The position numbers and the translations under genes were made by a program. From the NCBI RefSeq assembly GCF_030247185.1, contig NC_080571.1, forward strand, positions 12,617,631-12,681,630: a DNA stretch of 64,000 nucleotides, read 5' to 3'. The DNA is from Malaya genurostris (taxonomy: Eukaryota > Arthropoda > Insecta > Diptera > Culicidae). Positions 34,728 through 45,905 of the stretch are shown here, piece after piece. Within the stretch, counting starts at the first letter, position 1; each line of letters opens with the position of its first letter. The notes below the pieces were generated by a model. That model worked only from the letters and a program-made list of their open reading frames with translations, had not been told where the DNA came from and searched no databases.

Positions 34728-36028
34728 TATGTTCCCAGTGCACAAAAAAGGAGACAGGGAGAATATCGACAACTATCGCGGCATTACCTTACTTAGTGCA
34801 ATTCCTAAGTTGTTCGAACTGGTTGTTCTGGAACCCATTTTCAATCACTGTACTGCTACTGCTACTAATCTATTAAGCTTTACGACGTTTATAACAGATG
34901 CTATGTCAAACGGTCTTCAAACAGATGTTTTGTATACGGACCTCTCCGCTGCTTTTGACAAAATAAATCACACTATTACTATCGTCAAACTGGACCGACT
35001 GGGTTTCGGTTCCTGTATTCTTCAGTGGACTGAATCGTACCTCTGCAATCGACGGTTGGCGGTTAAGATCGGTGATAATGTATCTAATGAATTTTTTTGC
35101 TTTTTCTGGCATTCCACAAGGCAGTCATCTTGGACTACTGATTTTCCTCCTGTACTTCAATGACGTGAACTTTTTACTGAGTGTCCCACGATTATCATTT
35201 GCCGACGACCTTAAGTTATTCAAAATTATTAAGACAACAGAGGATGCCATTTCCCTCCAGAGTCAACTAGAAATTTTTTCGGAGTGGTTCGAGATTAATC
35301 GAATGACAATAAATATCAGTAAATGCTCGATTATCACGTTAACACGGAAAAGAACACCTATACGTTTCGACTATTGTCTCCGAGGATCTACGATAGATAG
35401 AGTCACATGTGCCAAGGATCTTGAGGTTTTTTTTGACGAACAACTGAACTACAAGCAACATATTTCGTACATTCTTGCAAAAGCTTCACATTGCCTGGGA
35501 TTTGTAATGAGAACTGCTAAGCACTTCACAGATATCTACTGTTTGAAGTTTCTCTACTGCTCGCTTGTACGTTCAACGCTCGAATATTGTTCGGCGGTAT
35601 GGAACCCGTTTTACCATAATGGAAATATCAGAATCGAATCAATACAGCGCAGATTTGTTCGTTTCGCTCTTCGCCAGTTACCATGGAATAACCCTCATCA
35701 GTGCGACGTGATCTGTCCCGTGCATTGCTAATCGCCGACGTTTTGTTGAACAATGTCGATTGTTCAGCACTTCTTTGTCAAATAAACATAAATGTTCGCG
35801 CACGAGCTCTTCGCAACAACAACCTCCTCAGAATGCCTTTACGCCGCACTAATTATGGAATCAACGGCGCCATCATTGGATTGCAACGTTCTTTCAATGC
35901 TGTTTCGAAGGGATTCGAATTCCATGTCCCGCGCAGTCGAATTAAAACTAGTTTTTTAAATATACTTAGAAATAATCATTAGGACCATATTTTGTCTGTT
36001 GATTATGTATATTAGTTAAAAAAAATAA

Positions 36029-36225
36029 AAAAAACTTCTCGTTCGAGGTTAGAAAACAAAAATGGAGGAAAGGGACGTTTAAAAAGGAAATTAAAACGTA
36101 ATGTTCCAATCGCAGTCAAGCACACTGATATCGCACAAAAATTTATCAAACTCAAACACACGGACAGAGTTCCGATTTTGCAAATGAGCAAAATCAGTCA
36201 TGATTTTAGAAAAAACGGGAGGGTA
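36029..36225 (+). repeat. Dispersed repeat (CTTCTCGTTCGAGG), copy 2
   Basis: Matches 27440-27640 from AACTTCTCG through GAGCAAAAT(C)AGTCATGATTT. The LINE tail joins directly to the first base of the repeat. Confidence 0.7.
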
Positions 36226-36289
36226 ATGTCAAAGATATAACTGGAGGACGTGAATACGAATAAAATGGATGGCTCGGTTTCTTTGATGT

Positions 36290-36995
36290 TAAAAAATCTG
36301 AATTCTTGACCTGTAATCTGAAACCAATTTGATGAGTCGAATACAAGAACTGTATTTTGAACCTGACTTCTGAAACTTAATTTTGATACTAGCTTCTGGA
36401 ACTGATCTCTGAACCAGGCCTTCGAAATTGAATCTGTAGATTGTAGAACTGATCATTAAATTCGTGTTCTAGAAGTGAATTCTGAAACAAGTTTAGTTGC
36501 AAAATATTCAGATCCTAGTTCCTGAATTCAGATAACTTAAGGAACTGAATTTGGGAACTAAATACTAGACCTGCATTCTGGAACTGAATTCTGAACCTGG
36601 ATTTTGGAATGCATTTTAGAACTGAATTCTGGAAATCACACTGAATTTTGGATCTAAATTCTAGTCCTGAATTATTCTTCGGTTTTAGAATTTTGATCCT
36701 GAATTTTGAAACTGAATCGTAAATTTGATTTCCGGACAGGAATTTTGCTCTGAACCTCAATTTCAGTTCCGAAATTCAGTTTCAAAAATCAGATTCGTTT
36801 CCGAAATTGAATTACAGAGTCCAGGTCTAGAATTAAAATCCTCAGGTCTCAGTTCCAGATTCGGTTTCAGTGCCTGAATTCTAGAACTCGATTCTGGCGT
36901 TGGATTCTGGACGGTAAGCGAGAATTTTGAATCTGAATTCTGGAAATGACATAGGAAATCTGGTTTAGGAATCTGAACTTGGATTCTGGTCTGAG
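36290..36995. repeat. Degenerate short repeat (GAATTCTGGAACTGAATT)
   Basis: Words such as TGAATTCTG, CTGGAACTGAATT and TTTTGGAACC recur tens of times over 700 bp in an irregular 10-14-bp rhythm. The open frames across it are compositional. Confidence 0.75.
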
Positions 36996-37262
36996 CTGAA
37001 CGAGTCAACTACGCAGGCAAAAATGAATGAAGTGTCAAATTTTGACGCGAAAAATCCTCTAATTTACTGCAAATTTCGGTTGATTTTTCATTAGCGCGTA
37101 TAAGCAAGTGACAGTTTCTCTTTAATCACACTCTGTTTCGATTATTGTGATGTGATTAAAAAGATTTTCTTAAATTTCACTACTCTGTTTGAAAGTCGAA
37201 AGTTTCAGGTATCATTTGATGCAAAGAGTTGAGTGATAAACGTTGAAACCGCTTTATAATTA

Positions 37263-37931
37263 AAAACTGTCCCAGAAAGTATGGACGCAACCTAAAACCG
37301 CTGCCATTTCGCAATGGTTCAGAATCTGTCAATTTTTATGGCTGCGTCCTGATTTTTACACTCTTCTCTAACCACTTGTGCAGTTGTTTATTCGTTTGTT
37401 TCGAAATGCGTGGACTTTCAGCAGAACAATGTCGAAAAATTGTGTACAAATGGTGCACAGAACGCGGAAACTGTCACTGAGAAAGATAGCAAAAATGGAA
37501 GGAGTAAGTGAAAAAGCCGTGCGAAATGCAATCAGGAAGTTCGGTGAGGATAAACCGAAAACGGGTCGAAAAAAGGTCCTGCTAACCTTCAGTTGGAGAA
37601 ACGTATACTGAAGGCGTTCGAGCAAAAGAAGCAGGTTTCAGTTCAGGATGTGGCCAAAAAAGTGGGCGCTTCGAAGTCAAATGTTCTTCGTGCTAAAGAA
37701 CGTTTGAATCTTCGAACCTATAAAAAGCAGAAACAACCAAAACGTAGTCCGAAACAAGAGGCATCGATCAGGCCGAGGGTTCGAAAGCTATACAATAAGA
37801 TTCTTGCTGGAAATTTGAACTGCATAATCATGGACGACATTATCAGTTTATCGAATAAAATTTGAATATTTAACACTTGTGAATTATTTACAGCGAAATC
37901 AAAGTGCGTCCATACTTTCTGGGACAGTCTT
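37263..37931 (+). mobile_element. DD37E transposon, internal-deletion derivative (copy A)
   Basis: The inverted ends AA(A/G)ACTGTCCCAGAAAGTATG are intact and flanked by TA (37261-37262, 37932-37933). The 5' half of the transposase is kept, then the sequence jumps from the first catalytic aspartate region (ATCATGGACGAC) to the 3' UTR (ATTATCAGT). Compared with copy B (54498-55749) roughly 570 bp are missing. Confidence 0.87.
37407..37865 (+). pseudogene. DD37E transposase, N-terminal part only
   Basis: It encodes the helix-turn-helix DNA-binding half (KIAKMEGVSEKAVRNAIRKF, then VQDVAKKVGASKSNVLRAKE) of an ITmD37E-type transposase. Two frames are involved, with frame changes near 37475 and 37585. 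It ends in a short chimeric tail after IIMDD because of the internal deletion. The second aspartate and the glutamate are gone, so it is catalytically dead, although the DNA-binding domain is largely present. Confidence 0.8.
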
Positions 37932-37933
37932 TA

Positions 37934-38505
37934 CCAAGAAAATTCGTATGACTCAGTAATAGGGATCTGAGAATTGACACCATGTCAGAAGGGACTTTTA
38001 TTTCAAATATTTCCAGCTGATTACGTATTACAAAAACTACACTTCCCATTAAACAGTTCAATCACTCATCAAAATGTTTAATTTTAGACATGCAATAGTT
38101 TGAGCGTCACATTTTATCGATCCTTATTCACAACATAACACATTTAGTTTCCGTGTGAAAATTCGATGAATAACGAACAAAGACTTCATGTTCATCTTAA
38201 TTTGTATTTGTCTTGAATCCGACGAAATTATGTCAGTGGCCGAAATGAATACAATAATATTTATAGCACGAAATTTCAACTCCATTTTACGCTAAATTTG
38301 TGTTCAAGTTTTACTTGGATCCAATTATATTTATACCGTCAAGTTTTGCTTGCGAATATTTAAAGTAAGTTTTTAAAGTGGTTTGAGTTGTGATCACTCA
38401 AATTTTTAACCTTGAACAATATGTCAAAATTTGAGTATGAAATTGAGTAAAATTTGCCCAGGTCAAGAATTCTCTCGCATTTATTCATACAATAGAGTAA
38501 GCGTT
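37934..38505. other. No gene seen
   Basis: AT-rich sequence. No repeat or domain is recognised. Confidence 0.5.
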
Positions 38506-38608
38506 AACCAACTGGCGTTATAGCAAATGTGCTGCGCCATTTACCAGTGGGCACATGTTGACAGTTAAAACCGTCAAAACCCACGAAGAAAAGAAGAAGA
38601 AGAAGAAG
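38506..38608 (+). mobile_element. 103-bp retro-insertion with 15-bp target-site duplication
   Basis: Perfect direct repeats AATAGAGTAAGCGTT lie at 38491-38505 and 38609-38623. The insert contains GCAAATGTGCTGCGCCA and CACATGTTGACAG and ends in an (AAG)n tail. It is the size and shape of a heavily 5'-truncated LINE or SINE. The family is not identified. Confidence 0.75.
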
Positions 38609-38623
38609 AATAGAGTAAGCGTT

Positions 38624-39358
38624 GAGTTTTCAAACATTTGAGTGAAGAAAATACTTCTAGCAGTTCAGTGCGTTTTCTTTATCAGAATATATTTATCGAA
38701 TTTAAGGATGCAAGAATACGTCGTTTTTCATTGCCGTTTCTAGCTTTAATTTTTGAAACCATAAATCATCCATCAATAGAAATTTTGTGGTTTCAATTAT
38801 GCTAAGTGAGAAGTACAACATAAGGACATCATCATCAACATCGTTCAATTTCGACTCCAAACCGGTCAAAAGGTCAAACGGATTTGAATCACTTTTCTGA
38901 GTTTCCCATTTGAAAGAAAGAAGAATGACTTTTTGACATTTACGAGAAAGAAAGTTTTTATTTTGAATGCTCACTCAAATTTTGCAAAAAATATTTTTTA
39001 CATATTTTGAGTAAAAACTACTCACATTTCATCAAAGCAAACCTGGTTTATATCGTTTCACGTGACGCTCGCTTCCTGGAAACAACCTTCCTCTGACCTG
39101 ACTTATGGGAGACTGCAGCATTAGTAATAATTTCGATTTATTTTTATAAATACGCATGCTTTCACAGTCTCGCTTTTGCTATGCATGATCAATCAGAGCA
39201 ATGATATGTCGTCTACTACTTCAAATCCATCGTCTCCATTAGGGAAAGTTAGTAAACCAGCATAGCATCTTAAATTATTGGCAAGCCAAATATGACACTG
39301 CTCATTATTAATCAAAATCTCACATATATGGTATTAAAAGACATGATCATTCTAATCG
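38624..39358. other. No gene seen
   Basis: AT-rich sequence. The 90-codon minus-strand frame at 38702-38974 has no recognisable domain. Confidence 0.45.
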
Positions 39359-39370
39359 ATACGAAAACAC

Positions 39371-39570
39371 CCAATCCACCAAGGAGAAAAACCTGCGGAA
39401 CATCTGCAAGGGGGCTGGACCCTCTTGGGATGACTCTCGCGGCCACAAAGCAACAGGCGAGGAAGGGAATATTATATTCAAAAAAAATACACAAACGGTC
39501 AATTGTTTTTACCTTCCCGGTGAACGACCAAAATGGATAAAGCCGGGGTAAAATAAATGACATAAAAAAA
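39371..39570 (+). mobile_element. 5'-truncated LINE with 12-bp target-site duplication
   Basis: Direct repeats ATACGAAAACAC lie at 39359-39370 and 39571-39582. The 200-bp insert ends with TTCCCGGTGAACGACCAAAA, GATAAAGCCGGGG and an A-rich tail, the hairpin tail also seen at 3206 and 21864. This is the longest of the three copies. Confidence 0.78.
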
Positions 39571-39582
39571 ATACGAAAACAC

Positions 39583-41528
39583 ATTTCCAAATCAGTAGGT
39601 GAAATAATATTTGTTATTGAAACCAGACTGACTGAGCTGTAAGTGTTCAAAACCTGATCTCTTCAGTATGCGCTGAATTCCTAATTTGCACCCTTATATA
39701 GATAACAAAGAAAACAATCGAAAGAAGGTGATAAATAACTAAATCTGATTTTTAATTTATGAATTCGGATAGTTTTATGAATACTGGGATTAGTATTCTA
39801 GTGTACAGAACATCTGATCATTGCAAAAATAGTACCGAAATGTTTTGGCGTCCATTCATCAGCACTATGAGTTACCTTTATCTTCAGGACAAATGACTAC
39901 AAATAGTTGACAATTCACCAGTGTGTCATATTTTATTAGAGAACAACATAAATTGATCGCATGAAATTATAGAATGCAATATGCGGATTTTTTTTTTCTA
40001 AAAACACTGATATTTCATAAATCAATCATTGATTGTACACTGCTCAAATTAAATGCGATTGTCCGTTTAGATGATGAAAGTTACGTATAAAATGATTTTT
40101 CTGATTATGCCGTTCAAAAAATTTGTTGCATCGATTAAATTTCTTAGAAGTAGCTCAAGTAAGTTTCACTTTTAGGTAGTAGATTCATTCGTTGTCAAGA
40201 TATTGAGGTGACAAAGTATCTGAAATTGTAAAAAGAGATCAAAAGGGAGCGAAAATGATTGAAAAATCGTACAACAAGAAATGTCTCCAAACAATTGTTT
40301 TGTAATTTATTCAATTACACGAATGTTTCAGCTCTGAATATGTAATATTCAATAAGTTTTAGTTTGAAAATATTGGAATTTTATTTGATGAAATTAAATT
40401 AATTTAATTTAATTTTATTTGAGAAGCTTAAGTGAAGCCTAAAAAACAAAACAAAAACGTTCGATTTCAAGAAGTAATGGTACAAACACTTAAAAAAAAT
40501 TCATAATAAAATTTTTCACGGAATTGATATCGTGTCAATCTGGCATCCTGGCAGTTCAATTTGAGGTGTCGACGTCGAAACGTTACAGAAACTAAATAAC
40601 TTCTATCGATTGGAGACTACAGAAGAGTAAATGGTTGTTAAGGATCTATGCTTTAAGTATTCACTCTTCATTGCGGAGGAAGGAAGCTCAGCTCTTATCG
40701 AGGCAACTGATACAGAATCACCATAAAAGTAGTGGTGTGAGTTAACTCAGATCATTCTAGATTCCAACGATGAAACGAAAGCAGCTAATTAACAACTGGG
40801 ACTAAGACAATAGTGAAAGCCACCGCAAGCTTTTGTTTGACTGAAATTTATTAGTTATTATTTAGTGATTCAATATTGCTGATAGCAAAAGAGCTCTCAG
40901 AAAATCTAATGAAGCATTCCATTTTAACACGAATCATTAGGTTTATATATTTCAATATCACCCATTATCCGATATATGCTGCAGAAGGTTCCTTTGTATG
41001 CCATCTGATTGCAATCTGTGAATTTATTGGAGCCTTTAAATGAGTGAATTTAAACAATTTTTGATTCATTGAACGATTTGGGTTTCAGGAAGGTAACTAA
41101 ACAAGAATTTCTAGATGGTTGTTTCGTTGATATCTCTTACCGAAAAACACTCAAAAGTTTCATTTTCCTAAATCTTTTTTAATCAATGTTCTTCAAAGTG
41201 GAGAACTTATGATGCAGGTTTTGGTTTAGTCCTTCTCTTTCTGTGGTCATTATTCAGCACCCAACATTTTTAAACAACTTTATTTTATTAATAAATTGAG
41301 TGGTTTTTATTCCATCGAAAATATTTCTCAAATCTAGAAAATCATTGATTCAAGAACTATTGCGAATAATATGTGACAAAATATTGGAACTAGCTTGTTT
41401 TATGAAAGAGAAACGCTAACTTTCTAAGGTTGAGAGGCAATTAGATTACTGAAACTGTTTTCATCCATTCATTCTTTGTCGTTGTTGAAAGCATCGTTTT
41501 CAGTTTCTCTATCATTTTTTCCACCTTT
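39583..41528. other. No gene seen
   Basis: About 1.9 kb of AT-rich, apparently unique sequence without convincing frames, repeats or boundaries. Confidence 0.5.
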
Positions 41529-41543
41529 CATATTATTTTATAC

Positions 41544-44500
41544 TTACCTTACCTAACAGCTATAGGCCTGGGATGTCCTTTGCTGTATCAAGCATACGTC
41601 TCCACATAACTCGGTTCATGGCTGCTCGTCGCCAGTCACTCAAGGCACGGATGCTTCTGAGATCACCCTCCACTTGATCGATCCACCTTGCTCGCTGCGC
41701 TCCTCTTCTTCTTGTACCAGTCGGATTAGATTCAAGAACCATTTTCACTGGGCTGTCGTTCGGCATCCTTATGACATGCCCAGCCCATCGTAGGCGTCCG
41801 ATTTTAGCTGTCCGTACGATAGATGATTCCCCTAGCAGCTGTTGCAATTCGTGATTCATACGCCGTCTCCACGTTCCGTCTTCCATCTGCACTCCGTCAT
41901 AGATGGTCCTCAGTACCTTTCTTTCAAAAACACTGAGGGTGCGTTGGTCCTCTGCCAACATAGTCCAGGTCTCGTGGCCATAGAGAACAACCGGTTTAAT
42001 TAGCGTTTTGTAGATGGTCAATTTCGTGCGGTGGCGTACTTTTCTCGATCGGAGGACTTTTCTGAGTCCAAAGTACGCACGATTCCCTGCCAAAATACGT
42101 CTATGAATTTCTCTGCTGGTGTCATTATCGGCGATCACCAGTGAGCCCAAATACACGAACTCGTCAACCACCTCTATATCGTCACCGTCTATCAATATTC
42201 GTGGTGGGAGGCATAGTGTTTCTTCTCTAGAATCTCTTCCTCTCATGTATTTTGTTTTCGACGCATTTATGGCCAGTCCGCTACGCCTAGCTTCAGCTTT
42301 CGGTCCGATGTAGGTTTCCGTCATCTTCTCAAGGTTACGTGTCACAATATCAATATCGTCAGCGAACCCAAAAAGTTTTACGGACTTTCGGAAGATCGTG
42401 CCACTCGTGTCGATCCTCGCTCTTCGAATCACACCTCCCAGGGCAATATTGAACAAGATACAAGAAAGTCCGTTACCTTGACGTAGCCCTCTCCGAGATT
42501 CGAAGGGACTCGAGAGCGTCCCAGATACTCGGACGTAGAACATCACTCTATCCATCGATGCTTTGACCAATCGCGTCAGTTTATCCTGGAAACCGTATTA
42601 GTTATCTGCAATAGCTGTTCTCGATCGATTGTGTCGTATGCCGCTTTGAAGTCAATGAATAGGTGATGCGTGGGTACGTTGTATTCACGACACTTCTGGA
42701 GTACTTGTCTTATCGCGAATATGTGATCCGTAGTGGCAAGCTCCAGTAAATCCCGCTTGGTACGGCCCTACGAATTCCTTAGCTATTGGTGATAGACGAC
42801 GGCAAAGGATTTGGGAGAGTACCTTGTAGACAGCGTTGAGCAATGTGATTGCGCGGTAATTGCAACAGTCTAGCTTATCGCCCTTTTTGTAGACGGGACA
42901 TACCACTCCATCCATCCATTCCTGCGGTAGAATCTCCTCCTCCCAAATCCTAGAAATCATCCAGTGCAGCGCTCTAGCCAGTGCCTCTCCTCCATGTTTG
43001 AGCAGCTCGCCTGGCAACTGGTCATTGCCCGCGGCTTTGTTGTTCCTCAGCTTGCCGATCTCCTCACTTATCTCCGACAGATCAGGGGCTGGGAACAGAT
43101 TCCCGACCGACGACAGATCGTCGGCTGAGCGTGCACCCAGATTGATTCCTGTACCGTTCTCTGTAACCTGTGCTTCGCCATTCAGATGCTCGTCATAGTA
43201 CTGCTTCCACCTGTCGATCACTTCACTTTCGTTCATGAGAAGGTTACCACTGGTATCTCTGCACATTTCGGCCTGTGGCGTGTAGCCTCTACGTGAGCGG
43301 TTCAACTTCTCATAGAACTTCCGTGTATCATTTGCGCGGTACAGCTGTTCCATCGCTTCGCGATCTTGGTCTTCTTGGTGGCGCTTTTTCTTCCGGAAAA
43401 CCGTGTTCTGTCTGTTCCGTGCCTGTCTGTATCGTTCCTCGTTCGCTCTAGTGCGGTGTTGCAGCATCCTCGCCCTTGCTGCATTCTTCTCTTCGACCAA
43501 CTGCTGACATTCGCCGTCAAACCAGTCATTTCCTCGATTCGATAACCTCGTACCTAGAACGGTTGTAGCAGTGCTACTCACGGCGGACCTTATGTTCCTC
43601 CAGCCGTCTTCAAGAGTCCCCGCGCCAAGCTGCTCTTCCGTTGGTAGCACTAGCTCCAGTTGTTGCGCGTATTCCTCTGCAGTACGAATGCTACGTAGCT
43701 GCTTGAGATTGAGTCCCGGCGTTCCTGTGCGACGAGTATTGTGCACCGTCGATAGTTTTGAGCGCATACAAACCGCGACAAGCTAGTGGTCAGAATCAAT
43801 ATTGGCACTGCGGTAAGTGCGGACATTGATGACGTCTGAGAAGAATCGCCCGTCGATGAGAACGTGGTCGATTTGGTTTTCCGTATGTTGATCAGGTGAT
43901 CTCCAGGTGTCTTTATGGATATCTTTGCGGGGGAAGAAGGTGCTTCGAACTACCATTCCTCAGGAGGCTGCAAAGTTTACGCATCGTTGACCGTTGTCGT
44001 TTGTTACCGCGTGCAGGCTCTCCAGCCCGATCACGGGCCTGTGCATTGCCTCCCGGCCTACCCGAGCATTCATGTCGCCGGTGACAAGTTTTACATTCAG
44101 CCGTGGACAGCTGTCGTAGGTTTGTTCCAGCTACGCGTAGAATGCTTCCTTCTCGTCATCGGGTCTCGTCGCATGTGGGCAGTGCACGTTGATGATGCTG
44201 TAATTGAAGAAACGGCCCTTGATCTTGAATACGCACATTCTATCACTGATTGGCTGCAACCCAACACTACAAATCCAGTTCCTAGAACGTTGGTTCTGCC
44301 ACAGCTCTGGTAGAAGGTAGCCGCTCGATGCCAACTTTTCCACACCTTCTGTCCCGTCCAACAAAGTTCCTGCAGTGCTACGACATCGAAGCCGCGGATT
44401 TGAAGCTCATCATGCAGCATTCGGTCGTATCCTGGGAAGCCAAGCGATTTGCAGTTCCATGTGCCAAGCTTCCAATCGTAGTCCTTTGTTCGTTGCGTAG

Positions 44501-44834
44501 GTCTTTGCCGATTATTCCGAGTCGTATTCATATCCTGATTATTCGTAACAAGTGTTTTCCGGGCGGCTTGTTAGGCCTGCACCAACCTCCTGTCCGGAGG
44601 GCCATCGTGTCATCACTGTCACAAGGACGGTAATCAGCCGCTCCTAACATGGGGAACAGACGCCCCCCCTTCCCTGTAAGCATACGACCAAGGTCCCACC
44701 GGGGTTGGTTACCCGATCTTTCCTATGGTTGCTCGTACCCCAGCCGGCACCGCGGGGAGGTAGGGATAGGAGTTACTGGACAAGAGACTAAGAACCACAT
44801 TGGGGCCTGAATTGTGCATTATCCAGTCGTTTAC
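41544..44834 (-). mobile_element. RTE-type LINE, full length with target-site duplication
   Basis: The 15-bp direct repeat CATATTATTTTATAC flanks it (41529-41543 and 44835-44849). Read on the minus strand, the 3' end is only about 15 bp past the stop codon and consists of a short (TTAGG/TAAGG) repeat, typical of RTE elements. A length of 3.3 kb also fits RTE. The 5' GC-rich leader spans 44532-44834. Confidence 0.87.
41560..44531 (-). pseudogene. RTE endonuclease/reverse transcriptase polyprotein, frame-broken
   Basis: A single ORF with an apurinic-type endonuclease then a reverse transcriptase. The endonuclease start is at 44531 with LGTWNCKSLG and VVALQELCW. A later piece (FFNYSIINVHCPH, about 44180) is in another frame. 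The RT region runs 43767-42685 (NDWFDGECQ, NKAAGNDQLPGELLKHGGE, VCPVYKKGDKLDCCNYRAIT), then a frame change near 42690. The HLFIDFKAAYDTIDR block (about 42650) sits in a third frame. From 42570 come the RRGLRQGNGLSC and GFADDIDIV motifs and the long C-terminal region with VYLGSLV, ending at 41560. There are at least three frameshifts, and catalytic motifs are otherwise preserved, so inactivation looks moderately recent. Confidence 0.88.
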
Positions 44835-45045
44835 CATATTATTTTATACCATTTCCATTTCTTTGTTACCTGTAGCGACTTCTACTTATTCTTGATTTGT
44901 AGTAATTAATGATTCATGACGACCAGTAAACCACTTTTTGGCACGGATGGATAGACCAATTCGACTCAAAACTGATTTGCCATTAGGACGAAGATTTTTC
45001 TGCAAGCACTTTTTTTAAGTCGTGGTAACTCGGAAGCTGTAAATT

Positions 45046-45240
45046 GTAAAGAGTGATTTTTTAAAAGGTATAGGATTTGGCTTTCAAACAACACACAACA
45101 AAAATGAGAAAATTGATGAAATCTTTTTAGTAATCGATAGAACGATCAATATAATTTAATGTTAAAATCAAATAAAATCATGTAAATGTTGACCGCAGCT
45201 CCGCTTAAGATGGCCCATGCGCAAGGTCCAATTTTGGCAT
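45046..45240 (-). mobile_element. DD41D-type element, 3' terminus remnant
   Basis: The plus-strand left end TAAAGAGTGATTTTTTAA matches the terminus of the element at 33803. In minus sense a frame encodes CQNWTLRMGHLKRSCGQHLH, clearly the C-terminus of a DD41D transposase (compare HLRRSRGQHLNEIIFKK). The remainder is cut off by a TC microsatellite. Confidence 0.7.
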
Positions 45241-45241
45241 A

Positions 45242-45243
<2 letters not shown>

Positions 45244-45311
<68 letters not shown>
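45244..45311. repeat. (TC)n microsatellite
   Basis: About 68 bp of pure TC, followed by a short TG run to 45330. Confidence 0.97.
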
Positions 45312-45326
<15 letters not shown>

Positions 45327-45330
45327 AGTG

Positions 45331-45699
45331 TGTCGTGTGTGTGAAATTTCCGAAATCGACAATTTTTTTCTATGCCAAAAATCTTCAAATTGCATGAAAC
45401 GTCGAGTGTTATTTAAAAAAGAATTTTTTTTAGAAAAAAATTGACATTCTGAGACTTAGATTAATTTTGATATTTTTTTAAGTCCCAAAAAGTTGATTTT
45501 TCAAAAAAAATTTTTTCGAGATGACACTAAATCTCGACGTTTCGTGCAATTCTAAGCCTTTTGGCATCAACAATATTTTTTACATTTCGGAAATTTAATG
45601 TACCTCCCCCCTATGGTGATTTTTCAAGATATATGTTTTTTAGATTAGCATCACTCCTCTCATACAAATAGGCAACACAAATGTCAAGCCCTAGGTTGG
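45331..45699. other. No gene seen; weak inverted symmetry
   Basis: AAACGTCGAG (45397) and CTCGACGTTTCG (45532) face each other with flanking ATGCCAAAAATCTTC and TAAGCCTTTTGGCATCAAC. This suggests a decayed palindromic element at about 45340-45600. Confidence 0.4.
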
Positions 45700-45905
45700 A
45701 AAAATGATGCTGACTGTGTGACATAAACACTGAAGCATGTTTTTGTTAACTACTCGATTCAATCTGAATCAATTGGTGTCAAAAATGAGCCCAAATTAGT
45801 GCCACAAATTATTTAATAAAAAGATAAAAAATGTTTTTATGAGATTGTTTTAAAGAGAGAGAAAGGCATTATCACGCCACTAGGTGGATTAGGAAGGGTT
45901 TTTTT
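45700..45905 (-). repeat. Dispersed repeat (CACCTAGTGG family), copy 3
   Basis: Reverse-complement copy of 19930-20110. On the plus strand it shows GTGTCAAAAATGAGCCCAAA, GAGAAAGGCATTATCACGCC and ACTAGGTGGAT. Confidence 0.65.

Larger units (their letters stand above)
33350..35982 (+). pseudogene. LINE reverse transcriptase, split by a DNA transposon
   Basis: It would copy element RNA at the nick site (target-primed reverse transcription). Motifs in order are KSNPKSFWKHVNE, SYSPGPDGISAVVL (about 33664), the break at 33802, FPVHKKGDRENIDNYRGITL (34731), YTDLSAAFDKINH (about 34935), GIPQGSHLGLLIFLLYFND (about 35112), FADDLKLF (about 35200), and the C-terminal LKFLYCSLVRSTLEYCSAVW block. At least three frame changes are seen (near 33485, 35090 and 35700), with a small deletion near 35700. 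The endonuclease domain is absent. Excising the DD41D element at its TA duplication rejoins the reading frame cleanly. Confidence 0.85.
33345..36027 (+). mobile_element. Jockey-like LINE, interrupted and frame-broken
   Basis: The 5' end is cut at the Helitron junction. Coding similarity runs from the region before the reverse transcriptase (RCYANDLRSVQRKLKSNPKS) to a C-terminus at 35982, followed by a short A-rich tail (ending AAAAAAAATAAAAAAAA at about 36027). A DD41D transposon sits at 33803-34727, exactly between the codons for SSY and MFPVHKKG. Confidence 0.85.

Noticed and set aside
45146..45395. RE-repeat protein
   Set aside because: The ERERER stretch is the (TC)n microsatellite. Only the short C-terminal peptide from the DD41D remnant is meaningful.
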